NCBI GenBank assembly: GCA_003153375.1
Contig: PLYM01000213.1
Span: 18,151-82,150 of the forward strand
Length of the DNA stretch: 64,000 nt
DNA from: Planctomycetaceae bacterium
GTDB taxonomy: Bacteria; Planctomycetota; Planctomycetia; Pirellulales; PALSA-1355
Reading direction: 5' to 3'
In this document: one piece after another, positions 33,617 through 41,357 of the stretch
Layout: every line of letters starts with the position of its first letter
Numbering within the stretch: position 1 is the first letter of the stretch
Made by a program: the position numbers and the translations under genes
Notes under the pieces: model-generated
What the model saw: only the letters and a program-made list of their open reading frames with translations
Told to the model about the DNA's origin: nothing
Databases searched by the model: none

Positions 33617-34399
33617 TTACTCCGCATACGTCCCATCGTCGACCAGCACCATTTTATCGGGGTACATGTCCTCGATGGCGTCTTCCCAGCGCATCGTGTT
33701 GACGTGGCCGTCGAGGTAGAGGTAGTTGGCCAGTCCGGCGTGGCGCTGGCTGGCGATCCAGGGGCCGATGATGTTGGTGCCCAGCCAGATGTCATAGTCG
33801 TCCTGGCGGGGGTCGTTGCCCGTGGAGGCCGTGAAGGCGTCGGCATTGCGTTCCGAGAAGCAGAGGAATTGCGAGGTGCCGACGAGGGTCTGAAAACGCT
33901 GAAAGGTCCACAGGCCATAGCGGCGAGTCTTGTGACTCAACAGCGAGTTCATTGTGTAGCTGGTGCGGTCCGACAGGCCGTCGGACTGACCGGTGTCGTC
34001 GAGAAAGACGGCGGGCGTCGACAGGTCGTCCGCGCAGCGGTAGATCTGATCGTCGACGATTCCCGCGCGGGCCAGTTGCTCGGCATCACCGATCTGGCCG
34101 CCGATGTAGGGCTGCAACTTGTCTTCCCAATAGATCTCGGCGAACGAATCGGCCGCGGCTACCTGGGCGTCGACTTCGGCCAGGAACGGATGGTGCAGGA
34201 AGAATCGCCCGTGGTGCGTGTCGTAGTATTGGTGAACGGCCAGGGCGATCTGCCGCAGATTCGAGGTGCAGGCGGTTTTGCGGGCGGCCTCGCGGGCTGC
34301 CTGAATCGCTGGCAGCGGCAGAGCCACCATCACGCCGATGATCGCGATCACCACCAGCACTTCGACCAACGTGAAGCCGGTGCGGTTTCTAGTTGACAT
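33617..34399 (-). CDS. DUF1559 pseudopilin-like protein
   Basis: 260 residues from ATG 34399. Type IV pilin/pseudopilin N terminus: a short basic leader (STRNRTG), prepilin cleavage before [20 protein letters not shown], the conserved Glu at +5, then [30 protein letters not shown], the hallmark of DUF1559. The C-terminal part has [17 protein letters not shown], the DUF1559 H-X9-DG-like motif. The family is planctomycete-specific and expanded, of unknown function. It overlaps the preceding hypothetical by 11 nt. The exact start is secured by the leader. Confidence 0.93.
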   Translation of the reverse strand: MSTRNRTGFTLVEVLVVIAIIGVMVALPLPAIQAAREAARKTACTSNLRQIALAVHQYYDTHHGRFFLHHPFLAEVDAQVAAADSFAEIYWEDKLQPYIGGQIGDAEQLARAGIVDDQIYRCADDLSTPAVFLDDTGQSDGLSDRTSYTMNSLLSHKTRRYGLWTFQRFQTLVGTSQFLCFSERNADAFTASTGNDPRQDDYDIWLGTNIIGPWIASQRHAGLANYLYLDGHVNTMRWEDAIEDMYPDKMVLVDDGTYAE

Positions 34400-35288
34400 G
34401 TTGCGGACTCCTCGACTGGCGGATGCGAGGCGCGTCGATCGATTGGCGCAGCCAGCCGATTTGCTCGTGCAATGCATGGATGTGTTGGGGGTCTTCAGCA
34501 GCGACCGCGTCGGCGGACAGGGCCGCTTCGGCGGTGTCGAGCGATGCACGGGCGCTGTCGAACAGCTTGAGCGCCTGTTGCGATTTGGCAATCTCGATCA
34601 GCAGACCGGCGCGCCGCGCCGGCTGCGCGTGGCCGTGGTAGGCCAGCAATTCGCGGCGCAGCACGATCGACTCGCGGTGCTGGCCGTCGCGCGCCAGCTC
34701 GAGTGCCACGCAGGCCGTGGCGGTCGCCCAGGCGGCGCTACGCGGAGGCGCGGCTTGGCGGAAGTCGCGGCAGGCTTCGATGCCTTGCGCCGGCTCGACG
34801 TGATCGACCACGAGTAGGGCCTTGGCCCCGAGCAGTTGCAAACGTTGCGCGGGATCGTCGACGGCGTCGCGCAGTTGGCGATCGAAACAGGCGACCCCCT
34901 CGTCGACGCGGTCGAGATTGAACAGGTTGAACGCCACGCGACCCAGCAGCCACTCGGTCTCGGCCGACGTGGTGCGCAAATCGGCCAGCAGCCGGCGGGC
35001 GTTCTCGAGGGCCGCGAGATGCCGGTGACCGGCTTCGAGCCGCTGCTGGAAGGCGACTTGGCGGGGCCAGTTTCGCTCAGTCTGGGAGAGATCGGGGAGC
35101 AGAAGAGCAAACGCGGGAGGCGCTACGCGGGCTGACGAATGGCCTGCCGGCTGCACCGAGACCACGGCGCCGTGCGGGCCAGCGTCGGTCGCCGGCGCGG
35201 AGATCAGCGTGGGAGTGATCGAACCGGCCAGACTGGCGGCGAGGATCACGCCCAGGAAGATTGCTGTCCGCTTTGTGCCGCGTGCCAT
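34389..35288 (-). CDS. TPR-like helical protein overlapping a DUF1559 gene
   Basis: 299 residues. N-terminal hydrophobic segment, about 10-30 ([16 protein letters not shown]), acting as signal or anchor. From residue 75 it is nearly all helical with TPR-like repeats ([50 protein letters not shown]). No catalytic motif. The end overlaps the start of the DUF1559 gene by 11 nt, indicating coupled expression and perhaps joint function in assembling the pseudopilin-like product (inference). I do not recognise a named family. Confidence 0.7.
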   Translation of the reverse strand: MARGTKRTAIFLGVILAASLAGSITPTLISAPATDAGPHGAVVSVQPAGHSSARVAPPAFALLLPDLSQTERNWPRQVAFQQRLEAGHRHLAALENARRLLADLRTTSAETEWLLGRVAFNLFNLDRVDEGVACFDRQLRDAVDDPAQRLQLLGAKALLVVDHVEPAQGIEACRDFRQAAPPRSAAWATATACVALELARDGQHRESIVLRRELLAYHGHAQPARRAGLLIEIAKSQQALKLFDSARASLDTAEAALSADAVAAEDPQHIHALHEQIGWLRQSIDAPRIRQSRSPQHVN

Positions 35289-35409
35289 CAGTTCCTTCGT
35301 TCGTCCGCGTTCACGGCCTAATTACTCGCTTGCCGAGCCGGCCTGCAATTTACCGCGTTCGGCGGATTTGGTCCAACAAGTGTGCCGGTTGATAGCCAGG
35401 TATTAGATA

Positions 35410-35482
35410 CACGCCCAGGATCGAATCTGGCTGGCGAAGCGGGTGACCACGTCGCATGAGATAGCGGCCTCGCTGGGCGTGC
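35410..35482 (-). pseudogene. Remnant of an internal pabA segment
   Basis: 73 nt that align with 33170-33243 inside the pabA gene in the same orientation, with four mismatches and one single-base deletion. The deletion breaks the frame. It stands alone in the 197-nt gap between two DUF1559 units. The parent gene is about 2.2 kb away, beyond one DUF1559 unit. Confidence 0.8.
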
Positions 35483-35485
35483 GAT

Positions 35486-35896
35486 TCAGCGATTGTGGAG
35501 GCTGGTCTGTTTGGGTCTTCGCAGTTCGATCTCCTGGGCCGAGAGTTGTTGCGCTTTGGCCAGGCGAATGACCTCGTATTCCGCGTCGGCCCAGTTGCCA
35601 GCTCGCGCTAGGGCGATAATCGACTCGAAAGCCGCGAATTGCTCGTCGTCCAACTGGCCCGCCTCTCGCCGCTTCGAAGCCAGCCTGGCGTTGTCTTCAA
35701 GCCAATCCGATCGTCGAGCCGAAATCGCGGTGCGCAACGACTCGATCAGTCGATAGTTCTTGGCCCCCACCTGCGGAGGCCCGCCGCAGCCGGCGGATAC
35801 GACCAGAATTGCGACCAGCCAGTTGGCCGACGGATGACGGCGAGTCGGTCGGTCGACGAGACAAACCGATCGGTGATTTCGGCGCGAGTTTATCAT
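35486..35896 (-). CDS. Small lipoprotein coupled to DUF1559
   Basis: 136 residues from ATG 35896, which forms an ATGA overlap with the stop of the upstream DUF1559 gene. An N-terminal basic region and hydrophobic stretch lead into a lipobox (WLVAILVVSAGC, Cys about residue 37). The rest is helical and charged (LIESLRTAISARRSDWLEDNARLASKR). The pair DUF1559 plus small lipoprotein is common in planctomycetes and suggests that the two proteins work together at the cell surface. Specific role unknown. Confidence 0.75.
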   Translation of the reverse strand: MINSRRNHRSVCLVDRPTRRHPSANWLVAILVVSAGCGGPPQVGAKNYRLIESLRTAISARRSDWLEDNARLASKRREAGQLDDEQFAAFESIIALARAGNWADAEYEVIRLAKAQQLSAQEIELRRPKQTSLHNR

Positions 35897-36846
35897 GGTT
35901 CTTGAACGTCCACTTCGTTTCCAGCCCGGGTCGACATCGCCGACCAAACGAGTTGATTGATCGAGTCGAGAACGAATCGCACGCTACCGTCGCCGTACAA
36001 CACGTTGCAGCCGTTGCCGTGCTCGGAGTACATCGCGTCCGGATCGCTGCTGGTATTGGGGGGCAGAATGAACGAGGGAATGTCGCCGCCGGGTCCGGCA
36101 TGCACATTGATCTGTGGCGCGGCCAGGTCGCAGTCGCCGAATGGAAAAGTCGGGCCGGGACACGTTGCCGCGGTCGGCACGATGCCAACCCAGGTCGAGT
36201 CGTTGTGCACGGGCGTTTGCTCGCCGAAGAACGTCGTATGGCTTGTGCCGTCGGTGATGTCCCTGAAGCGGATGCGGCTATTGCGGAAGAACACGCCGTC
36301 GGCGAAAGGCCTCAGGTCCGCTGCCGTGTTGTCCCACACGTTCATGCGGCCGGCCGAGGCCACGTAGTGGGCTCGGGCGAATTCCGCCAACGTCTTTCCC
36401 GTGGCATCTTGCACCTGGTACGTGGTCGACAATTCACTCACGCTGGGACAGAGAAAGTTGGGTATGACGCGCCGGGCCGCCGTGGCGTTGGCAGGCGACC
36501 AGCATGGCGATTTCAGATCCAACGAATCTCGAATGTTCGCAGCTTCCATGAAGGGCAGCAACTCCTCCAAACACGTCCAGCCCGGGCCGGCGTCGCCCGT
36601 ATCGGGGTCCGCGGGCCCCATGACGCCGCCGGGTTGCGCCAGGTAGGCGCTCGGCAACTGAGTCTTCGCATCGTGAAATGCGCTGAGGGCAACGCCGAGT
36701 TGCTTCAGGTTGTTGACGCACTGGGTTCGCCGGGCCGATTCACGTGCCGCTTGCACGGCCGGCAGCAGCATCGCCACGAGCACGCCGATGATCGCGATGA
36801 CGACCAATAGCTCGACGAGCGTGAACGCTCGCTTTCTAGTTTGCAT
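35893..36846 (-). CDS. DUF1559 pseudopilin-like protein
   Basis: 317 residues. Prepilin-type leader QTRKRA, then [20 protein letters not shown] with Glu at +5 and AVQAARESARRTQCVNNLKQLGVALSAFHD, as in DUF1559 (SBP_bac_10). The C-terminal NVLYGDGSVRFVLDSINQLVWSAMSTRAGNE is the conserved DGSVRF motif region. It is longer than its relative at 33617-34399 and clearly diverged, so they are paralogues rather than a recent duplication. The stop overlaps the start of the lipoprotein gene. Confidence 0.93.
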   Translation of the reverse strand: MQTRKRAFTLVELLVVIAIIGVLVAMLLPAVQAARESARRTQCVNNLKQLGVALSAFHDAKTQLPSAYLAQPGGVMGPADPDTGDAGPGWTCLEELLPFMEAANIRDSLDLKSPCWSPANATAARRVIPNFLCPSVSELSTTYQVQDATGKTLAEFARAHYVASAGRMNVWDNTAADLRPFADGVFFRNSRIRFRDITDGTSHTTFFGEQTPVHNDSTWVGIVPTAATCPGPTFPFGDCDLAAPQINVHAGPGGDIPSFILPPNTSSDPDAMYSEHGNGCNVLYGDGSVRFVLDSINQLVWSAMSTRAGNEVDVQEP

Positions 36847-36965
36847 GGCGGAATCCTTCTCTCAGGGCGGGACGCCGCATTCGTTGCGCGCAATCGCGCA
36901 GCGTATAATGGCGTCAGGATGGAGGAACGAGCGCAACGGCGGCGCAGCCGCGCCGCAAGAGGGCG

Positions 36966-37706
36966 CTACACCCTGGGAGGACGAATGGGCGGGGCCTGAT
37001 CGGCCGCCGCGACGTGCGTGCCGTCGAGAGCGAGCCACGCGACGACGTTCCATTGGAACTGCCAGGTCACGCTGGGCGGTGCCGGCACGACGGCGCCGCT
37101 TTGGCACCAGCTGTCGGCCAGGCCGCGACACTGACGTGCTTTGACGCCGATCACCAACGTGATGCCGAGCGAATCGTCATCGCGATCTTCGCAGCAACCG
37201 CTGGTGTGGTCGTGATGTTGGTGGGTTGCTACGCGGGTGTCAGAGTGGACTCGCTGAGCGGTGGACGACTCGTGCGGCGGGCAGGCACTGCTGGGCAAGC
37301 CAGCAGTGGCACACGAATGCGAATCGGTTTCGCAGGCGGCGCGGTCATGATGCGCACAGCACGATTTGCGCGGGGCCGGATGTGCCGCTGACACCTCCGC
37401 GCTCGAGTGCGGCTCGGCCTCAAGCGCGGCGACTTCGGCGATCAGCTTGGCGGGGGGCTCGACGTGATGCTCGTGGGCCCAGGCCAGTTTTTCGCGCGGA
37501 GTAAAGCAGCAGCAATGGTCCCAGCACTGCGCGGCGGTCGCGCAACCGCAGGCATGATGCTGGCACGGGAAAGCGCCGCCTGGTTTGCTGACAGCGGCCG
37601 GCAGCGGAAAGCCAATCGTGGTCGCCAGGTAAGCCACGATTGCCAGCGTCACCACCACGCGCCGCTCGGCGGTGCGGTATCGTCGGAATGGACGCAAGCA
37701 ACGCAT
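36966..37706 (-). CDS. Cys/His-rich exported protein with putative metal-binding clusters
   Basis: 246 residues from ATG 37706; the longer frame to 38138 lacks coding character. A hydrophobic segment at about 17-36 (VVVTLAIVAYLATTIGFPLP) is followed by FPCQHHACGCATAAQCWDHCCCF, which matches a recurrent planctomycete motif, then KLAWAHEHHVEPP. The centre is rich in Cys and His (KSCCAHHDRAACETDSHSC, HQHHDHTSGCC), suggesting metal binding. Bases 37286-37308, inside the centre, are a copy of palindromic repeat family A and encode the peptide ATAGLPSSA. Function unknown. Expected location is the periplasm or membrane. Confidence 0.75.
   Translation of the reverse strand: MRCLRPFRRYRTAERRVVVTLAIVAYLATTIGFPLPAAVSKPGGAFPCQHHACGCATAAQCWDHCCCFTPREKLAWAHEHHVEPPAKLIAEVAALEAEPHSSAEVSAAHPAPRKSCCAHHDRAACETDSHSCATAGLPSSACPPHESSTAQRVHSDTRVATHQHHDHTSGCCEDRDDDSLGITLVIGVKARQCRGLADSWCQSGAVVPAPPSVTWQFQWNVVAWLALDGTHVAAADQAPPIRPPRV
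37286..37308. repeat. Palindromic repeat family A, copy 1 (inside a coding sequence)
   Basis: CACTGCTGG-GCAAG-CCAGCAGTG, perfect 9-bp arms. It lies in frame within the Cys/His-rich protein gene. The left flank GGGCAGG (37279-37285) is shared with copy 4 at 63867. Confidence 0.9.
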
Positions 37707-37967
37707 GTCGTGCAATCCACGGTCACTGGCAACACGGGGCAGGCGGCCCCCAAATGCAGGGGGCCCAACGCAGGGCATGGATCCTAGACCCGGCAAATAG
37801 CCCCTGTCAACTAAATGCCGGGGGCCGTGCAGGGAACGCCCGTCGAAACCACGGTGCGAACTGCTCTTTAAGGCTCGCGGCCGACACTGTACTATTCGCC
37901 CCGCGCCACGGGACACTCCCGCGCCGCCGCGAGCGAGGCTTTCAGTCCACAACCATCGGGTGACGCT

Positions 37968-38243
37968 ATGAGCAATATGGGTGTCTTTGGCTGGATTCGC
38001 GAAAGCGTCAGGCAGTCGGTGCTCTTGGGCTTTTCCGACGCCGTCGAGCAGTTGGGCGCCTCGGCTGACGGCAGCGAACCGCTGCATCCCCAGTTGGCCG
38101 CCGTGCTGCGCGACCGAGCGCCGGCCGCCGTCACGCATCAGAGCGAGCGCGCGACTTCAAAACCCGATCGCAAGCGTCTCGGCCGCTCATTGGAACAACT
38201 GCGGCAAACGGGCGGTCCCAAGGCCGCCGAAGGCAACGCTTGA
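37968..38243 (+). CDS. Small conserved-looking cytoplasmic protein
   Basis: 91 residues. Opening MGVFGWIRESVRQSVLLGFSDAVEQLG is well ordered and resembles short planctomycete proteins of similar length. The rest is polar, ending in basic and Pro/Gly-rich sequence. No transmembrane segment, no Cys, no known domain. The start may be ATG 37968 or ATG 37977 (NMGVFG). Divergent from the Cys/His-rich gene with a 261-nt gap. No function assigned. Confidence 0.6.
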   Translation: MSNMGVFGWIRESVRQSVLLGFSDAVEQLGASADGSEPLHPQLAAVLRDRAPAAVTHQSERATSKPDRKRLGRSLEQLRQTGGPKAAEGNA

Positions 38244-38661
38244 GCCAATTCGGGCTTGGCCCGCCTTGTGGCCAGCTCGAGCCCCCGCGACAGGTTGTTG
38301 TCACAGCGATAACATCCCTGGGTCACTCACCTCGCCATTGCCCGGCCATCGGTCGGCTGGACTATTCTCTAAACTGAATCCAGACAGGTCGTTGCGCCCC
38401 AATCGCCACCTGCATCCGCCGCCAGGGCACGAACTTTGCGTTGGCTGGTAAGCGAGGCAAGAGTTCTCGGTCTTGCCGGTCGTTTGCCAGGAATCCCCCG
38501 TTTGAGCGGCAGCAGCACGCCGTAACAAATGCGCTCGCTGTGCGCCCTGGGGATCTTAGCGGCGAGCCTCCTCCCCAAATACGCTCGACCGTCAGCGGGC
38601 TCTAAGTTGTCGCCAGAGTCGTTCCCGCTGCGGTCGGGCGCTTTAAGAGAAGGATGAATCA
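38244..38661. other. Intergenic region, no gene seen
   Basis: About 420 nt downstream of the small protein and before the hairpin element. I see no gene with coding character, no RNA structure that I recognise, and no repeat shared with other parts of the window. Confidence 0.5.
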
Positions 38662-38745
38662 GGAAGGATGAAGGATGAAAACGAGGAAAGCCAGGCAGGG
38701 TCGTCCTGGTTTTTTTATCCTTCCGCCTTCATCCTTCATCCTTCC
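38662..38745. repeat. Long perfect inverted repeat enclosing a terminator-like hairpin
   Basis: Arms GGAAGGATGAAGGATGAA at 38662-38679 and its exact complement at 38728-38745 (18 bp) enclose 48 nt. The GGATGAA unit is also repeated just upstream. Inside sits the terminator candidate at 38691-38716. The element lies directly before the TetR promoter. Confidence 0.75.
38691..38716 (+). terminator. Candidate intrinsic terminator
   Basis: CCAGG (38691-38695), 9-nt loop, CCTGG (38705-38709), then seven T (38710-38716). The short stem is modest, but with the T run it fits plus-strand termination upstream of the TetR-etf operon. Confidence 0.5.
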
Positions 38746-38755
38746 ATTCTGCCCC

Positions 38756-38785
38756 TTGCTTTACTGACCGGATGGTCGGTAGAAT
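38756..38785 (+). promoter_or_regulatory. Promoter of the TetR-etf operon with a TetR-type operator
   Basis: -35 TTGCTT (38756-38761), 18-nt spacer, -10 TAGAAT (38780-38785). The inverted repeat TACTGACC-GGAT-GGTCGGTA (38762-38781; 7 of 8 positions pair) occupies the spacer and overlaps the -10, so a dimeric repressor bound there would block RNA polymerase. Confidence 0.65.
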
Positions 38786-38851
38786 TTTTGGAGGCCCGGT
38801 TTTTCCGGGGTTTTTCTGCCGCCGTGATGGCTCGTGGATGTGAGCTGACGC

Positions 38852-39466
38852 TTGAAGACGCCCAAAAAGCCCGCCCTGGCCGCCGAGAGCGATCGCACGA
38901 TTGACATCTACGTCAAGGCGGCCGAAATATTCCACGAGCAGGGCTTCGACGCCACCTCGATGAGCTCGATTGCCGCCGCGGTCGACCTGACCAAGGCCGG
39001 CCTCTACTACTACATCGAGAGCAAGGAAGATCTGCTGTTCGCGATCATGAACTATGCCATGGAGCGGCTCGAGACGATGGTCATCGAGCCCTCGCGGCAG
39101 ATCGCCGATCCGCGCCAGCGGCTCGAGAGCATCATCACCCGGCATGGCCGGCTGCTGACCGAGGGGAACAAGGCGATCACGATCCTGACCGACGAGATCG
39201 AGGGCCTGAAGCCCAAGCATCGCAAGGAGATCCTCGACCGCAAACGCGTCTATTTTGATTTCGTCCGCGAGACGCTCGAGGCCCTGCGGGCAGACGGCCA
39301 ATTGCGGCCGGTGAACACCACGGTGGCCACGTTCAGCCTGTTCGGCACGCTGTTGTGGCTGCCGCGCTGGTTTCGTCCCGACGGGCCGCTGTCGAGCGAA
39401 CAGGTTATCGAAGAAATCACCCGCATCGCCTCTGGCGGTTTGCTGAACAACTGTGCGAAGAACTGA
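38852..39466 (+). CDS. TetR/AcrR-family regulator of the etf/acyl-CoA dehydrogenase operon
   Basis: 204 residues from TTG 38852; no in-frame ATG precedes it after the last stop, and the first conserved helix begins a dozen residues later. TetR N domain: DRTIDIYVKAAEIFHEQGFD, then TSMSSIAAAVDLTKAGLYYYIESKEDLL (helix-turn-helix, about residues 36-63). The C-terminal ligand domain is helical and fits the acyl-CoA/fatty-acid responsive type often found next to beta-oxidation genes, though the effector is not known. Only 3 nt separate it from etfB. Confidence 0.88.
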   Translation: MKTPKKPALAAESDRTIDIYVKAAEIFHEQGFDATSMSSIAAAVDLTKAGLYYYIESKEDLLFAIMNYAMERLETMVIEPSRQIADPRQRLESIITRHGRLLTEGNKAITILTDEIEGLKPKHRKEILDRKRVYFDFVRETLEALRADGQLRPVNTTVATFSLFGTLLWLPRWFRPDGPLSSEQVIEEITRIASGGLLNNCAKN

Positions 39467-39469
39467 TTC

Positions 39470-40267
39470 ATGAACATCATCGTTTGCATCAAGCAGATTC
39501 TCGATCCCGAAATTCCGGCTCGCGATTTTCGCGTCGACAGCGCCAAGCGCGAGGCCGAGCGCGGCAGCGCCAACCTGGTGACGAACATCTTTTGCGAGAA
39601 CGCGCTGGAAACGGCGCTGCAATTTCGCGAAGCGCACGGCGGTAAGATCACGGTCGTCTCGGTCGGGCCCGAGGGAGCCGAAGACGTGCTGCGCAAGGCG
39701 CTGGCATTGACGGCCAACGAGGCCGTGCTGGTGATCAACGACGCGCCGGGGTTGGCCGATCCGCTGTTCGTGGCCCGCACGCTGGCGGCGGCGATTCGCA
39801 AGATCGGCGCCTTCGACGCGGTGCTGCTGGGGCGCGAAGCTGGCGATTGGGGCGCGGGCCAGACCGGCGGACTGCTGGCCGAGGAACTGGGGCTGCCCTG
39901 CATTTCGTTTGCCGAATCACTCGCGCCCGCGGCGCCCGGTGCGGTGCAGGTGAAGCGGCAGACCGACAGCGGGTGGGAATTGCTCGAATCGACAATGCCG
40001 CTAGTGGTGACGATCACGAATCACGAGAAGAACGTGCCCCGCATTCCCAAGACGCGCGACGTGATGCAGTCCTATCGCAAGCCGCTGACGAAGTGGACGC
40101 TTGCGGACGTGGGCATCGATCCGGCTAGCACGGCGGCCTACTACGAAGTGGCCGAGCTCTCCATTCCGCGCAAGGAAACGCAGTGCGAGTTCATCGCCGG
40201 CGACACGCTGGAAGCCAAGATCGACGCCTTTGCCAGCCGGCTGACCGAAGTGATGCGGGCACTCTAG
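39470..40267 (+). CDS. etfB: Electron transfer flavoprotein beta subunit
   Basis: 265 residues. Start MNIIVCIKQILDPEIPARDF is the standard EtfB opening. The AMP-binding region includes EAVLVINDAPGLADPLFVARTLAAAI and the signature LLGREAGDWGAGQTGGLLAEELGLPCISF. It ends with the recognition-loop region, where acyl-CoA dehydrogenases dock, and an extended C terminus. With EtfA it accepts electrons from acyl-CoA dehydrogenases and passes them to a membrane quinone reductase; all three partners are encoded downstream. It starts 3 nt after the TetR stop. Confidence 0.95.
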   Translation: MNIIVCIKQILDPEIPARDFRVDSAKREAERGSANLVTNIFCENALETALQFREAHGGKITVVSVGPEGAEDVLRKALALTANEAVLVINDAPGLADPLFVARTLAAAIRKIGAFDAVLLGREAGDWGAGQTGGLLAEELGLPCISFAESLAPAAPGAVQVKRQTDSGWELLESTMPLVVTITNHEKNVPRIPKTRDVMQSYRKPLTKWTLADVGIDPASTAAYYEVAELSIPRKETQCEFIAGDTLEAKIDAFASRLTEVMRAL

Positions 40268-40362
40268 CCGCCCGTGGTCTCGGGAAAGTGAACCCCGAAA
40301 AGAAATAAAGTCAACGCAACCCAGACCAGCAACTCAGCAACAGCAACCGAGCGAGGATTATC

Positions 40363-41331
40363 GTGGGCGACGTCGTTTGTTATTTGCCGGCCAAGGCCGG
40401 GTGGGATCGCTCGGCGCAGGGCGTTTTGGGCGCCGGCCGGCGGTTGGCCGACAGCCTCGGCGCGAAGCTGCGTGCCGTGGTGCTGGGTCCGACCGATGAG
40501 GCGCTCGTGCAAGGCGCGGCCGCCGTGTCCGATTCGGTGGCCGTGGCCGATCATCCGCTGCTGGCCGAATATCATCCCGAAACTTTTCTTGCGGCACTGG
40601 TCGCGATCTGCAAGCCGCTCGCGCCGCGGGCCGTGCTGTTGGGCAACGATACCTATGGCCAGGAGCTCGCGGCTCGGCTGGCGCATCGTCTGGGTGGTAG
40701 TGCCGCGGGCGATGCCGTGGGCATTGCGGTCGCTGGCGACAAGCTGCACGTGACGCGCGGCGTCTATGGCGGCAAGGCCACGGCCGTGATCGCGCTGGTG
40801 CGTTCGCCCGGCGTCGTTTGGCTGCGCGCCCGCGCGATGGATCCGGCGGACCCGGCCGGACGCGCCCCGGGCGAAGTGCAAAAGGTCACCGTCGACCTGG
40901 CGGCCGATCCGCGTGTGAAAGTGGTTTCGCGGCACGTCGAAGCGAAGGAAGGGGTCAAGCTGGAAGAAGCCCGCGTGATCGTTTCCGGCGGCCGCGGCCT
41001 GGGCGGGCCCGAGCCCTTCAAGCAACTGCAAGAACTGGCCACGACGATGGGCGCGCAGATGGCGGCTTCGCGGGCCGCGTGCGACGCCGGCTGGGTGCCC
41101 GCTTCGTGGCAGGTGGGACAGACCGGCAAGAAAGTCGCGCCCGAGTTGTATCTGGCGATCGCCATTTCGGGCGCCAGCCAGCACATCATGGGCATTGCCG
41201 ACTCGAAGGTGATCACGGCCATCAATCGCGATCCCGACGCGCCGATCTTCAAGCATTGCAGCTTCGGCCTGGTCGAGGATTATCAGAAAGTGATCGGACC
41301 CTTGCGCGAGAAACTTGCAAAGAACGGCTAA
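40363..41331 (+). CDS. etfA: Electron transfer flavoprotein alpha subunit
   Basis: 322 residues from GTG 40363 (GAGCGAGG about 7 nt upstream). N-terminal domain [30 protein letters not shown]-terminal FAD domain with the classic signature [44 protein letters not shown], then [17 protein letters not shown]. Length normal. It forms a heterodimer with EtfB in the cytoplasm. Gap to etfB is 95 nt, and the next gene follows after 26 nt. Confidence 0.95.
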   Translation: MGDVVCYLPAKAGWDRSAQGVLGAGRRLADSLGAKLRAVVLGPTDEALVQGAAAVSDSVAVADHPLLAEYHPETFLAALVAICKPLAPRAVLLGNDTYGQELAARLAHRLGGSAAGDAVGIAVAGDKLHVTRGVYGGKATAVIALVRSPGVVWLRARAMDPADPAGRAPGEVQKVTVDLAADPRVKVVSRHVEAKEGVKLEEARVIVSGGRGLGGPEPFKQLQELATTMGAQMAASRAACDAGWVPASWQVGQTGKKVAPELYLAIAISGASQHIMGIADSKVITAINRDPDAPIFKHCSFGLVEDYQKVIGPLREKLAKNG

Positions 41332-41357
41332 CGCGGGCCTTCGGCCAAATCTCCACC

